From Cheiracanthium punctorium (Eukaryota > Arthropoda > Arachnida > Araneae > Cheiracanthiidae): DNA of 64,000 bases. Location of the stretch: assembly GCA_038373885.1 (NCBI GenBank), contig JAWZYV010018300.1, positions 248,001-312,000 on the forward strand, written 5' to 3'. Position 1 is the first letter of the stretch. Every line of letters starts with the position of its first letter. Positions 1 to 15,300 of this stretch are shown here, piece by piece. The notes below the pieces were generated by a model. It had not been told where the DNA came from, made no database searches, and saw nothing but the letters and a program-made list of their open reading frames with translations. The position numbers and the translations under genes are program-made.

Positions 1-291
1 ATTATTAGTACTCTTTGTTACTATAAACTGGTAAATTTATTTATCAGTTTATAAGATATTGATGAAGTTTTTAATGCCAGTATTTACTAGCTTTTTTTAG
101 ACACAAAAAATTTCTTTTGAAATTATCTTTTATTCTGATTACTGTATAACACTTAAAGTGATTCTTGACGTTTTAGAAGTGTCATTCAAATAGAATCCTG
201 AAAATTCTTAAATATTATTAAAATCCTCATGTAAAGTGCTGTTAGTGTAACACCTAATTTTTCTTTCTTAATAGTATTTTCTTCATTCCAG

Positions 292-375
292 ATAAATGAT
301 TTTGTTGATCAACAAACTTTAACGGAATTAGAAGCTCTTCCAAGTTCTGATGGAAAGAAAGAAGTTTTTATCAAG
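292..375 (+). CDS. PUS7: PUS7 exon (first in window)
   Basis: A pyrimidine-rich acceptor (cttcattccag) precedes [10 protein letters not shown], then [16 protein letters not shown]. It is 28 whole codons, phase 0 at both ends. The residues match the region of PUS7 before its conserved TruD core (the human protein has a similar ...LNDLSIP... and LEEL... segment). There is no GT at the expected end: AAG is followed by GCAATA, a GC-type donor. Reading on into the intron would add about 15 residues before a stop in the TA repeat, so splicing here is needed. Confidence 0.9.
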
Positions 376-3300
376 GCAATATTCACTTATCATTATATAT
401 ATATATATATATGTAATAATAAAATAAACTTTGCTAATTTTACCTAATTTAATTTAATGTTATTTGAAAAATCCTTCTTTAATCTTTTACTCTTACTGTA
501 AAGTTTGTTTCTCGGCCACACAAATATTATGCTCAGAGACGTTTTTGGAAGTTCCATAAGTAGAAAATTGTTTATTCAGCAGTATTTTCGGTTTTCTGTG
601 GTTTTCATTACTACGTGCTTTTAGAACTCCTGGGTAAGCAGGTGTTTCTCATGTCAATCTAGTTAACTAATTACGTTTGAGAGTAACGCCTTTGCGATCG
701 TGCTGCACCCTGCCAGCAGATGTGGTAATTAAGGAGTATTTAAGCAAGAGCGCGGAAATTTCGAGAGCTTCGTCTTAACTTCGGGCTTAGCTTTTTAGGA
801 GTTTGGAACGTAAAGCTTAGCTTCGAGCCTTTAGACTGCGATGTAAGAAGATAGCTACGGAACGAATAAGGTCGCCGGCCCGACTCCTGCCCTCTGTCTG
901 AACTTTGAAATAAACTATTTAACCTAGAACCCCATGGATTTGCGTCAATTATTCCAACAAGGAATGGCGTAAGGCCCATTCTTTACATATATATATATAT
1001 ATATAAGTGTATTTTTTGTTAATTATAACATTAATTTGTGTAAATTCTTTTTATTTTTTGCATGAATTTTCAAAACATATTTTACCTGAAGTATTTGGGT
1101 CACTGCTTCTTTCAACTTGATTTTGTTAGTTCCATCTGTATTTTTGTAAAATGGATTATTATTGTTTGATTTTCAATCACTTTTAAACATCTGATTGTCT
1201 TAAAATTTGGTAGACATATCAAGAATAAATGGCAGTGTATTGAAAATAATGTTTATAACATGATTTCAAACAAAGGAACTCATGAATATATAGCAGCATT
1301 AGTTTTCGCTAAATGTGCAGTGAATTATGTAGAATTTAAATCATTTTACTCATTTCACCACTCTGATTGGGCATAGCAAAAATCCATTACCATGTGTTTT
1401 GACAGATGTTTCAAACGTGATGAAATTGTTTTAAATAAATATTAAATTTGGGAGGAGAGATTTATAGGCGGAACTAAAAACTCTAAAAATTTAATGATTA
1501 GCAAACATTTTCATTCCAGTACTTAAATTTTATTGTTCAATTGTAGGTTACTGATAAGGACAAAAATGTAAGAAAAATGATTCACGAAGCAATTAGAAAG
1601 ACATTTCATGGTCTTGAGTCAAGTACATGTGATAAAGATGGGGAAAAATTTATTACTGTGAAGAAAGTAGACAAAAAACAAAAAGGTGAGTTTTTATTTA
1701 GAAGAATTTTTATTGTTTCAGTTACAGTCATTTTTACACTATGAGTTAACAAAATTATAATGACCAGTAAAAAGAATTTGTATTCCTACTTACAGTTAAC
1801 ACAACATTACAATTTGCTGTAATTTATCTTTATTATTTTTCAAATTTCATTTTGTATTAATATGTTACTTTTTGAACTTATTTTGCGATATTACTTTTAT
1901 TAGTTGCGATTATCCATGTTGTTTTATTAATTTAATTATTTTACAAAAAAATTACAGCTTCTTGGGGGGGGGGGATATTTTTCAGCACATTTTAGCATTG
2001 TGTATTCATGTGCAGGTACTTAAAATATTTCATAAAATTTTCATTGTTTAAAAAGAATTATTCTTTATTATTATTCTTAGTTTATAAAAAATTAAATCAA
2101 GCATTATAATGTTATCTACAGTAGTCTCAAATTGGAGTGGATCTGTTGCAAAATTTTGTCAAAATTACTAAAAAATGAGCTATTGTGAAGGATATTTTCA
2201 TGAAATTGCATCCCTTGTATATTTTTTCACTTTAGCTTGGTAAAATGTATTGGTCATTTTGTTTTATTTGTTACAAGTTGTGTACTTATCTTTAAGGTAG
2301 AAGGTTTCAGCCATCATCAGGAGGGAATTACCTACATTTTGTCATGTATAAAGAAAACAGAGACACGATGGATGCAATAAACACAATAGCTTCATTTTTG
2401 AGGTATGTATGAGACATCAGATATTTCAAGTAAAGTTTCAGAGTTAAGGCAGGTAATATGGTTTATTGTACATTACATTTAAGTTACAATTTAGAATGAG
2501 AAGAGGGGAGGGGAGACGGGTACAAGAATCAGCGTGGACTCATTAAGCAGTTCCAGTGGCAGAAGTCTTTCGATTTTCGACGTGCGGGAGTATTTACGCT
2601 TACCACACCACGTGGTTTGCGAAGACATAACTCTGCCTCTCTCTTATCTCTGATCGAACCACACACATTTACCAACATGACCCGCATCTGGGGCTACAAG
2701 GGCGTGGGGACACGTGTACATCTAAAGAACTCAGAATCGACGGCCTGATGTCTGACAAATAACAAAATAAATAAAACATAGCTCCAGAGCGCATGTGGCA
2801 AGTATGACAGGAAAGCAAAATTTACAGTGAAAGTACCCGCTTGAACAATACCCAAACTAGTAAAACACAAATTACCTTTTTATACATTACATGTATTTAC
2901 TTTTTTTTTTCTTGTCTCATGAGAGTTGAGTCCATGTGCAATTGAAATCTATATTACAAATAGAGGAATTAATTGGAAAATCTTTGAATTCTGTGACATT
3001 AATTATTAAGATATGAACTTAAGTTAAGCTATTCCTGTTTAAGATAGTTTTCCCATTTTATCATACAAAAACAGAATTAAGGCCTATAGAAATTTTATTA
3101 TACATAAAACTCACTCATTAAGATGGACATTTTTTCTTCCTCCTCAAAATTTACTTTCCTTGCAATTCCCAAATTCTTTTAAATATTTTATTATTAAAAA
3201 AGTGCAATAAAAAAGAGGATTCATCTCTCTTCACTAAGTCTCCACGATGTATTCTTTGATGCCCTTTCAAGAGATGAATTAATTAAAACACTTCCACAAC

Positions 3301-6300
3301 TCTCCAAATTTTTATTAGAACTCCAGGTGATACTGTGACACAAATATAGATTTTAATGACATGGCAGCTAACTTAGTTCAGATTTTCTATCAAACTAAAT
3401 TTTTAGAATACTTCTCTTTTAGCATCTATGTGACAGATTTCATTCCAGATCGTGTTTTGTCTGCTTCTTGCTCTTATAATAAATGTGACACAATGTGAGG
3501 CTGCAGACATATAATAAATAAGCACCAAGAAATATATAAGTCGAAATATAGTAAATAGAAGTTGAAATGTAATAAATAAGCACCAAGAAACAATGTACCA
3601 GTGCAAAAATTTTATTAGCAGACCAGTTTCAACATGTTTTACGTACCTGTCTGCTGTTATAATTTTTTTTTTATTGGTGTTATTATGTGTTGTTTCTTGA
3701 TGCTTATTTATTACCTTTGGCACCAAGCTATGTTTTTGCTCTTAGTATTGAAATATATCCTGGAAGACTGAGGGTACAGAGACAAACAGTATAGTGCACA
3801 AAAATTTTACTTTTTTTTTAAAAACAAGATAATATTTTTGTTAAAAAATATTTCATAGAATATGAGTTTGGAAATTCAAAAATTAATCATGGCATTCATT
3901 CTTTTTATTACTATTATTAAACTATATATAGGTATTTACTTTTATCTTTGGTGAAAATGTGCAGTGGAATATCATCATTAATTTTTTTTTTTTTTTTTGG
4001 TGGATTCTGATTTGAAACAAACAGTAGTAACTAGATCAGACTGAATTGAGTCAAAACTGTATAGAAGCATGATTTGACTCTTAATATTTCAAATGAAAAT
4101 AAAGAATTAAAAAAAATTAAATGTCATAATTTTTCATGCATTTCAAAAGAAATTTGTTTCTGAACGTGCTTCTTGATGCTTTTCTTTTTTGTTTCAATGC
4201 TATAAACAAAATACATTGCTGATAAGCAATATCTTAGGGACACAAACTAAATTGTTACCCCTGTCAAAAATTAGGCTAAGATTAAAATTCTTGGGGATGC
4301 TTGTAAATAAAAGGATTATTTAAGATGGATGGGGGGTAATTATGTGCTGTAATAAGTCATTTTTTAAATAAGTTTCGTACTTTTTAAAATCAAAGCCAAA
4401 AATAAGTCAGAAATAATGTCTGTTTTTTAAATTTTTTATTTAGGTTTATTTAGTTTTATTGAATTCATATCCGAGTGATAATTCAGTTAGGATGTTTATG
4501 AAATCGTACGTTTACTATTAAAGCTGTTTTGTAAAGACTAGTATAATTTTTGTTTATTGGTTCTGTTGACCCTTTAATGCACAGCTTCCTTGCTGTGAGA
4601 TTACTGAACATTTTTACTGTTAGTTGCAGAAATGTCAGTTACTCAAACATTGGTCAAGTTTTGATTCACAGAGAATAAATTTCATTTTAATAAAATACTT
4701 AAAGATGACAGTTACACATCCTTTACTTTTCCGCTTATGATTTCCAGTACTGTTAACTACTGAAAAAGGGTTGAATGTTTATTCTTGTACCTAAAATTTT
4801 GTTTATATAACTGAATAACCCATTTTTCATAATTCTTTGTATAAGTCATGTGATTGTTTCTTATAATGCTTATGAAATTAAGTAAATTGAAAATAACTTA
4901 TAGTGATTTTTTATACACAGGGTTCCTTCAAAAGTATTCTCCTATGCTGGAACAAAAGACAAGAGAGCCAAAACAAGTCAATGGGTGTCTGTGTATAGGT
5001 TGTTTCCTGACAAATTGTTAAGTCTTAATAAGAAGTTTAACATGATTAAAGTGGGCAATATTGTGTAAGATTTTTGAAAAAAAGAATATTTTAAATAAAA
5101 TTACATTTTGTGTGTGCTTTAAAATACATCTTATTAATTTTCTGCATTTTTATTTTTCAGAAATAAAAATGAGCAACTTAAGTTAGGAGATTTGAAAGGA
5201 AATAAATTTGCAATTATATTAAGGTAATAACATGCACTTATTGTAATTTCTGAAAATTTAATAGCACTCTTAACTTATTCTTGTGCATGTTCTATGCTTT
5301 TTATTTGATATTTTTAATGGTAAAAAAAGAGTTTAAGTTATATGAAGGGTCTAGATGCTAAAGTCACATGATCCACTTTTTAAGGTATTAAGTTATTCAT
5401 ATCACAGTGTTTGTCTTTTTAAGGCAAACCGAACTGTGATTTGAACTGTAATAAACATATTAAGGCTTGGGAAAAAAAAAAAAAAAAAAAAAGCTGAAAA
5501 TCTCATTTTGATGGATAACTCACATTATCCAACTATTGTTTTGCAGCAAAATTTGCACTCTCCAAATTCAACCAGTCAAGGAGGCTTGCAAATTACCTTG
5601 AGATTGTTTTCTTTACATTCGTGTTTTTAAAGAATGATTAAGAAACCGTTTTAATAAAGGTTTTTTGCTTGTTGCATTTTGTTGCTTATTACCCTCTAAA
5701 ACTAACATAATGAAAACTAATGTTCAGATATTTATTTCTTTGGTTCTTTTTGTTTTAAATTTATAACTATTTTGGTTTATAGCTAAGATTACCCGTAAAA
5801 GTTTGATGTAAAACTCGCTTTTCATACTTTAACTTAAATTCTAGCATTACCAGAATTATTACAGGTTTAGGATTATGTGCAAGTAGTTGTAATGGCAAAA
5901 AATATATACCTACCAAGCATTCCACTTTAATTGTATTCATTTCGATTTTCAAGCCTTGTTACAGAAATATGATTTTTAGCTATAATTTGCCAATTTTTCA
6001 AAGCTGCCTACTGAATTCTAATCTTTTTACATCCTTTTGATAAATGAGTATTTTCTCTTAAGTATTTCTTTATTCATATCTAATGCAGCTACAAAGGACA
6101 CAAATGTTTATTTCAATTTATTTTTATAAAGTTATTCATTTCTAAGTGCATCTGAAAGTTTTTGTGCAAAACTGAGAAATCATCACACTAATTCCATGAT
6201 TTTAAAAGGGAATGGGTTTTCATTAGATTGATTTTGCATGACTGAATGGGAAAGAATTTGCTTAGTCTGATTTTATTTTACTTTTTAAGTATTTCAGTTT

Positions 6301-9300
6301 TTAATTATGTTAATACAGTAGCTGCCACTTAGTTGGATCACATTCGTGCCATTAATCTTTGATCCATTACAGTAGCTGTGGTTGAGGCTTTGAAGAGAAT
6401 GATCCCTTTCTATTTTCCTTGATTTGATTTGATAAAGCGGCTGATCCAATTAAGTGGCAGCCACTGTATAAATTTTTAAAATAAAGTGAAGCATTCTTGC
6501 TAATGCAGCTGCTCTTAAAAGCATTTTTTCCCTTAATATATTTTGCTATCTTTGTATTGATATCTGTATTTTAAATCCTTGAAAAATATTAATTTGTTTT
6601 GAATAGTTCTTGATTTTTTTTCTTTTGAAATATGTATGATCCCTGATAACAGCAAAATATTGTGATTTGTATCTTGCATGTTGTGTTGCTATTTTTTTTA
6701 TTTTTTTTTTCCTGGTTGGTTGGCAGCTATGCAAATATATTATGCACATTTTAGAAATATTGTGCCAATGCATTAGACTCCCTCTTAACTGGCCTAATTG
6801 GGAATGGGGGTTGAGCTGGTTAAGCAAAAATCTGGTTAAAGCGGAGAATGAAAAAAAAGAATTAATTGATGGAACTGGATTATAATAAGCACTTTTATTT
6901 ATTATGAAAGTTTTATGTACCATTAGGAGGAGTTTTAAAAACACCATTTTTTTTTCTTCTGCTGAATACTCAAAGTTCGACAACTTACTACACAGCTTCG
7001 TTATTTCCTTTTTAAAGCATCACTTCAATGGAGGAAGCTGATGCTAGTTATTGTACATAGCATTAAGCCTTTTTTCAGTTCTTTTAATCCACCTGTGTGT
7101 GATAATGGTTGTCAGTGTCAGTCATTGTCGGGAATTTTGTATTTTTTATAACTTTTTTAAAATTTAAGTCAAATACGGCCAGTTAAAGTGGAGATCCGGT
7201 TATATGGAGGCTGATTAAGAGAGAGTCTGCTGTAATAATGTTTGTTAATAATAATAATCAAGTATGAGTTTCGCATCTACACCCTTCATATTTTAGCTTT
7301 TCTTTACATTAACCCTTTAACGTGCAGTGTTCCCGCTCTGGGAACACCAAACTCTGATGTTCTGACTGTTGCCAGTCACAAAAAATAGATTTGATTTCTA
7401 TAAAAATAGTGGTGGGTGACATAGCTCCATGATAATCGTCTACTTTTGAGCACGTCATTTCCTGTAAAAAAAAAAGGTCACGATTATTTTTAACAGCACT
7501 GACATCTGCTGAAAAATGGAAGAATGCGAAAACAGCTGGATAGATTGCCCAATGCTGAAAAAAGGGCAGCCGTTGTCATCGCTCGACTTAACTACCAGCA
7601 AGATGACGGACGATTGAAACGTTCATCGCGTGCCACAGATCTAGAGACCTGGCAGCTGGCTGTGCAGCACAGCCAGCTGCATCAAAAAAAGGGTCTCTAG
7701 ATCTGTGGCACGCGATGAACGTTTCGATCGTCCACCATCTTGCTGGTAGTTAAGTCGAGCGATGTCAACGGCTGCCCTTTTTTCAGCATTGGGAAAGGGT
7801 TGCGCCTCAAAGGGTTAAATGTATGTTTATATATGCTATTTTTAAATTGTATTCATTGTGCTAACTTTTAATAAAATACATAAGAGGCATAGTTACACGA
7901 GAATCCTTTACTTTTTAGCACATAATTTACAGTAAAAAATAATTTATTTGCAAAATGGATGTCAGGATTATTTTTATTAGTACAGGGACATCTGCTGAAC
8001 ACTATAGAATATGATGAGAATGCATTGATCTGGAAGAGCAACTAGATAGACTACCCAAATGGTCTCAATGTTTGAAAAGTGCTGCTGCCGCCATTGCTCA
8101 GTTTCATTTCCAGTAACATGGTGATTGATCAAATTGCCAAATGTCTGCAACAGAGCTAAAGAGTTCTTTTAACTTAACTGACCGACCACCATGTTGCTGG
8201 TAATTAAATTGAGAAATGGCAATGGGTGCACTTTTTCAACAGTGGTCAGTATGTGTATGCATGTAATTTGTATTTAAAGAGGTTTGGCTTGATGAGTAAT
8301 GCACAGTTGTAATTAGTTGTTAAAAGTATTCAATTTGTTTTTAAAAGAGAGGAGAGTATTTTAAAGTTACTCAAGTTGTAGAAAAAAAAATGTATATATG
8401 TATATTTATACCTTTAAAAAAATATGTGTGTATTATACCTTTTCTCAAATTGCAATACATTTATTGTTTGTTAATGCAATATAAAAGTCTTATGTTATGC
8501 TGCATTTCACTAATTATTGTGACATTCACCTGTCAGTGATACATTTTGAACTACCTCCATATTTTTAAAAATTTGAATTATTTTAATAATTTCAGGCAAA
8601 TGAAAGGTGAACTCGAGCTTATTGAAAAAGCGATCAGCTCATTGGCATCAAGAGGGTTTATAAATTATTATGGTATGCAAAGATTTGGTACATCATCTGT
8701 CTCTACTCATTCCATTGGACGGTATGACTTTACTTTCCATATATTATAATATTTTAACATGCTTATTTCCTGCAGTAGGCTTATGATTTCATTAACCAAA
8801 AAAATATTACATGCTTTTCTGAAAAGTAATTTTTTTTTTTTAACTAGAATTACGATATCAGTCATTTAGACTGTAATTTAAGCTATAACTTTTCAATTTT
8901 CTTACATTTTTTTTTTTTTAAATCTTGAGCTTTTACACATAAAAAATGTTTCATGCATTTAAATAACTCATGGTATGGCTATTGTTTTTATACCTATATT
9001 TATGGCAAATGGTCATTTTGACTACTCACAAGAAACATTACTTTTACTGATATACAGGATGTCCAAACAGATAGTAACATGCTTTAATTCTTTATCTATG
9101 AGAGATAAGTGGGCAATGTAAGTTGAAAAAAAGTTCAAAACAAGGTAGGGAAAAAGATTACATCAAGAAAAAATTCCTCTAATTAATTTTCAAAAAGTTA
9201 CACTTTTTTAATTTATGTACGTCCCCTCATATAAAAAAGTTTCCAGTTAGTAAAATGTGCTCCTTACACTTATGAGATGATATACAAAATTTGTGAATTG

Positions 9301-12300
9301 TAGCCTAAAAAGTGTCAGATGTGAAAATAAATATATCTTACCTTAAACCACTTTTCAATGGCTCTCAAAGGGAAAAAAATCACATCACGTGATTGCATTT
9401 CAGGGGATGTATAGAAATTATGAAAGGAAATAAATTTTTCGACTCTTGCAATAAACATTTACTTTCTAATTCATGTATAGGCCCTGGCCATCTTTATTTA
9501 AAGATTTCTCTGAGAAGTTTTATAATGAAGGGTTGAAATTTTGTACATCCCCTTATTCGTAAATGGGGCACATTTTACTAAATAGGATTTTTTTTTGTAC
9601 GGGGGTCATATGCAAATTTAATAAGTGCAAACTTTTAAAAATTAATGAAAGGAATTTTTTCTCAGTGTAGTCTTTTTTCCTACCTTAATTTGAACATAAT
9701 TTCAATTTACATTGCCCACATATCTCTAAAAGATAAAAAGTTGAAGCGTGTTAACCCCTTTTTGAGAAACCCTGTATATTGGTTGTTTTAGTGTGTAAGT
9801 GGCAAATAATATTACTCATGGTTAATGTGACACCCCCTTTTTGAACAGGAATATCCTGATTTTAAGAATCTTGTCCTTTTGTAAAAATAAGATAACAGTT
9901 TCGAAAAAAAGATGCAAAAGATCTAAAATTATTTGACGGTAGCTCCTAGTAGTTTCTAATTAAAAATCCTTGCTTTAGTAGAAAGGGTCTTTTCTCTGGT
10001 GAATAAATTATACATAGCTAGGGCCCTATAAAATATGCAAAATTGCATAATTTACTATTTAGCACAAACTACAACTTTTCACAAAACACCACATTTTTCA
10101 GCAAATTTTTTATTTCTTTAATTTTTCCCAACGTATTTTCTTCCAAAACCCCTTGAGTGTTTACTATTGTCCAGAAATAGATGTCTCCAAAAAGCCAGAA
10201 CCTAAGTTTTCATAACCTGGTTTGAAATTCATGGAAGTGGCTTAAGTGTTTGACCCAGACCAATTGTCCAACATATATGTTGATGATAAAGAAGTCTTCA
10301 ACAATACTCTAAGGATATGTCAAGGTATGTTCCTCTGAAAACTTAGTAAGATTTTGGAACTCAGAGGTTGATTCACAAAGGTTTCCAAAACTAACACGCA
10401 AAGCAAAGTTAGTACTCTGGGTTTTACTTAATTCTGTAGACCACATATGGGCAACCTCCAGCCCGTGGAACATATCAAAACCCGATATAAGCCATTCAAT
10501 ATCTCATATAAATCCTAATTATATGACTTCATTAACATCCTAAAGTTTGTCCTGCTACTTTTCAAAGGTTACCTACCTGCTGTAGACTGTGAAAGAGCAG
10601 TTTCATGTTACATCCAAAATTTTACAAAACAAGGGCAGAGTTTGAAGGAATCATTGGTCACGTCCTGCGACCAAAGATTCCTTCACATTCCTTGCCACAG
10701 TCTACAGCAGGTAGGCAACCTTTGAAAAGTAGCAGGACAAACTTTAGGATGTTAATGAAGTCATATAATAACATCTCTTTATTTTCATAAACTTTAGAGA
10801 AAAAGTGAGACTCACTTATTTTTTTTTAAATGTAAATTAAAATATTGCTGTTCTTTTTAATGTAGTTATTTCCCTACTCATATACTTCAATACATTTATA
10901 TAAATACTGCATAATTTCAGAAAACTCCCACATAATTCCGAAAATTTTTCCGCATATTTTGTAGGCCCCTTTTGGCATGGCCGTGATCGCATAGGCTTTC
11001 AGAAGGAAAAAAGAACAGACTAAAAATTGTCAGGCGAAACAGTACAGATTTACACATTCACAAATTTATTTTTAAATTTCTTAATTATGTCACCTTTACA
11101 TTCAAATGTCATAATATCTTAGTATGCTGGATGATTTTTAAAAAATCAATATTTATATTTTGTAATTGTACTTAATCAGGCAAATTTAAATGCTTTATAC
11201 TGTAGCTTTCATAAGACAGAAAAATAACATTAAGAAACAAAAATAATTATATATCTTATCTGCAGTCATATAGGTTAAATCCATGCTCCATTTTGGTGTT
11301 ATTTAATTCCATCTGTTCCCCATGGCACCCCTAAGAAACATTCCAAAAAAAAAAAATCTACACAGTCGGCAAACAGTGAAACACGAACATGAGATATAAA
11401 AATTTCGTTCTGAAGTTTTTAAAAACTGAAAACACAAATTGTTGTTGCCAACGGCAAAAGGGAAAATGTTATGCCAACAAAACGCTTGCGAAAAACACTT
11501 ACTTACATCATTCATTTCAGCATGAATTACTTATTGTTGTTTTTACTTTTAATTTTTTTATTATGTCCGAGGAAGAGAAAAAAATCACCGCTACAGCCCT
11601 ATACATAGATGAAAGAAAAGAAAAATACTATTATAATTAGCAGTTCCTGAAACCATCTTACTTATGAGAGTTCAGAATTTAGTTTTGAGTAAATTTTCAG
11701 AAATCGTGCCCAAAGAACTTGATTCATATTTTAACATCAACTTTCACTTTTATTGTTATTATTTTATTTATTTATTTTGAACACACATACTAAAAAATTA
11801 GTTGATGTACATGATTTAAGGGGGGCAAAAATGTTACCTAGAAGTTATAGAAATTAGTAAATGTCCCATTTTTAAGAAAGCACAAATGGTCAATGTGAGA
11901 ATCTTGAAGTCTGTTAAAGTACTAGCACTATGGTCCTTTCTTTATACTTTCAGTTCTGACGAGTGGTCAAAAAGGCCACTCATTTTGAAAGGTGCAAATG
12001 ACCCAATTTTCAGCATTAAATGATTTTAAATGCACATATACAATATACAAACACACTCATTATGAGTTTCAAATTTGTACAAATCTAAAAATTGGGCCAT
12101 TTGCTCCTTTCAGAATGAATAATCTTTTTTGATTCCTTTGGTTCCAATTGAAGGCATAAAGGAAATGCTTCAATGTTAGTGTCAAAGTTTATTAATTTAT
12201 CACATAGGCTTTATTTAACACTTGCACATGGCTTAATAATTTATTCATTTTATGAAACTGTTACCCCCTATCTTTTAAATCAAATAACTCAATTCTTAAG

Positions 12301-15300
12301 TTAAGCATGCATATTTTATAGCTTATATGAATAATTGTATAAGTTTTAATTTTGAATAATATGAAGTTCTTATGATGAAAATTACATAACTTTTTTTAAG
12401 TGTTATCTTCTTTTTTTTTCCCATTTTATATGTAGTTATTTAAGAAATTTTCTACTAATCTAAAATTGTTTTACAACCTAAAATTGAGTTTCACATTCAA
12501 TTCTGTATGAACTCCATTTTGTCAGCAGTTGATATTAAGTTAAACCACAGTTTACATATTTACTTGCATTTTATGATATTATAGAAACTTATGTATCATT
12601 CTTAATGTTTCCAAATTCTGTTTCAATAATTTTATTTTCTAGGGCTCTTTTACAAGCTGATTGGAAAAGTGCAATAGATTTAATTTTGAAGCCTAGGTTA
12701 GAAGGTTTGTAAGATTTCTTGCCTAATTCTTTTTTAGTCTTTGGATTATAATTTTTTATCTGAATGTTTTTAAGTTGAGGTATCAGTTAGACAACAAAAA
12801 AAATTAAGTATTCTATGGTAAATAAATATTAATGTCTGAAAATCAAAATCATGATATAAAATTTGAGCTTGCATAGTTTGAAATTGTGAAAGTGTTCCTT
12901 TTTTTCTTTCTTAACTTTAAAAATTTTTATTGCTAATATATTGTATGTGTAATTAAGTTAATTAATCAAGTCTCTTGGAATGAAAAAAGTCTGAAAATTT
13001 GAGCCTGTAAAACTTGTTGGTATAAGAATATAGTATTTGTTGTTTACTAAAGAAAACAAATGGTGTAGGGGACATATGTTTTATATTGCGTATTTCTTTT
13101 TTCTGAAACAACAACATGTTTTAAAAAAATATTATTATGTAAATCTTGTGTAATTGATTAATTAAAAGATAAATTTGTGATCACTACACAAAAATGTAAG
13201 CAAACACCGTTCACTTTAACCAATTTTTATGAACAAGCCAGACTTACATATTAATGACAGAACAGTTTTATCTTGTGTGAGAATTGATATTGTATCATGA
13301 TTATTTAATGCAGATCAAACTTAAAAGTATGATTTTTTTTATAGGTGATGAAAACATGGCAATTTCAAGAAAAATTTGGAAGGAAACAAACAATGCCAAA
13401 AAAGCATACAAAAATCTCAGAAATAAGTCAAGTATTGAAGGAAAATTATTTGATGGTTTGGCTACAAATAATGAAAATGATTTAGTTAATGCTTTAAATG
13501 CTGTGAGTGTTAATTTAACCTGCTTACTTTAATAGATTTTTTATTTATGTAAAATTTTACTTAAAAAGAATTATGAATTATTAATTGCTATTTATTCAAA
13601 TTTCTCTCTGAAAATTTAATATCTTAGTATTTTCGATTTTAAAAGCATACATATAAGCTGGTATAGGAAAGCAGACACCTTCATTTTGGATCTTATTTCA
13701 GGGTCATTCCACGTCAGATCAATCAGTGCAGTTCACCTCATGAACTTAGTTTATTCCTCAAATTTTATATGGAGGATTTACAGGCTAGATTAACCACAAA
13801 TCTCAATTTTGTAGGTTCTAGGATAATTAATTATTGTGAAATTAACTATGCAAATTTTTAAGTTTTCTGCAAAATATGCCATTTTTTAAATGAATTATTT
13901 AAATAATTCCGTATCTGTAGCGATTGCTGAAGTGAAAATTTGTTTCTAAAAGAACTTTTTGAGCTGATTCCAAACATGTTATCAAAATTTGCATATTTTT
14001 TATAGCTTATGATGCATGAGAATTGCATTTTCTAAAAAGCATCATGAATTTTTTTTTGTCATGTTTGATCAAAAACACTTAAAAAAAAATTTTATATGCT
14101 GTTAAAATGATATACCACTTTATCCTCAAAAAATAAAATTAGAAATTCGTGAAAATCATAAGGATTTATCAAAGTTTTACTTTTAATGTTTATGTAAGAT
14201 ACCATCGCTATTAGCCTAGTTTGAGGATAAATAAAATGGGTGCTAGTAGCCGTGAGCAAATCATATCCAACCTAATCCACCTCTCTAATTTTTCTGACAG
14301 AGTGTTTCAGGAATTTTGATACTATGCTTCCAAAATGATATGCTAATAACAAATCAGTAATTAAATATATATTGTAGTTCATTGAGAGCTATACGATATG
14401 AAAGGGATGCCATAATTTTACCTTTATCGCATCTTTATGCAGAATATAAATGCAATGCAGGTTAGCAACTCTATGCTTTTGGCCTCCTGACCAAACATAA
14501 AAGAAAACAATATAGTGTTATGAATTTTTGAAGGGATATGCTATTCTATTTAGTTTAAAATTAATGTTCTATGTGTTAAATAATCAAAGTTTGACTTTTG
14601 TCTCATATAAATTGGTTAATTAGAGTGCAACTTATGAATCTTTAAAATTTCTATAAAGTAACAGGGCTGGTGATTTTTTACCAAATACATCAGATGTTGC
14701 TAAACTGGGATTTTTTTTTTTTTTTTTTTTTTTAAAGGGATGTCGAATTTTATCAGAAGTTGCAAAGATTTGTGACATTTGATGCATTTTTGATATATGC
14801 GAGTGTCCATTGTCATTGGGCCATTGGCAAATTATATTGTAAGATATCAGCACCAATTGATTACAGATTCCTACTTATAAGGGATAGTGATAATTGAATA
14901 TTAAATAGTTTAACTACAGCAATAAGAGACCATTAAAATGTGTGTCTCACTAACTTTTTTTTAAAGAACAATATTTTATTAAATTATAAGAATTACTAAG
15001 CAACTTTTTAAAAAGTGTTATTTTTATGTTGTAATTTTTAAAATGGAGCCCTGTTCTGTGATTATGTGTAGCTTCTGTTGCATAACTTCAAAACATTGTC
15101 TGTGGAACCTTGACAAAATGAATTTCTTCAATTTTAATTGTCAAATTTATTATTATTATTATTAATATTATTACTATTATTAATTATTATTATTTCATTA
15201 CATATGTTTTTCTTTAGATTCCAAGAAATACTCGCTTGATGTATATCCACAGCTATCAGAGTTACATATGGAATAAAGTTTTATCAAAGAGAATACAAAA

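Noticed and set aside
740..979. 79-codon minus-strand ORF
   Set aside because: It lies wholly inside the solo LTR and reads antisense to its U3-R-U5 signals; no homology.
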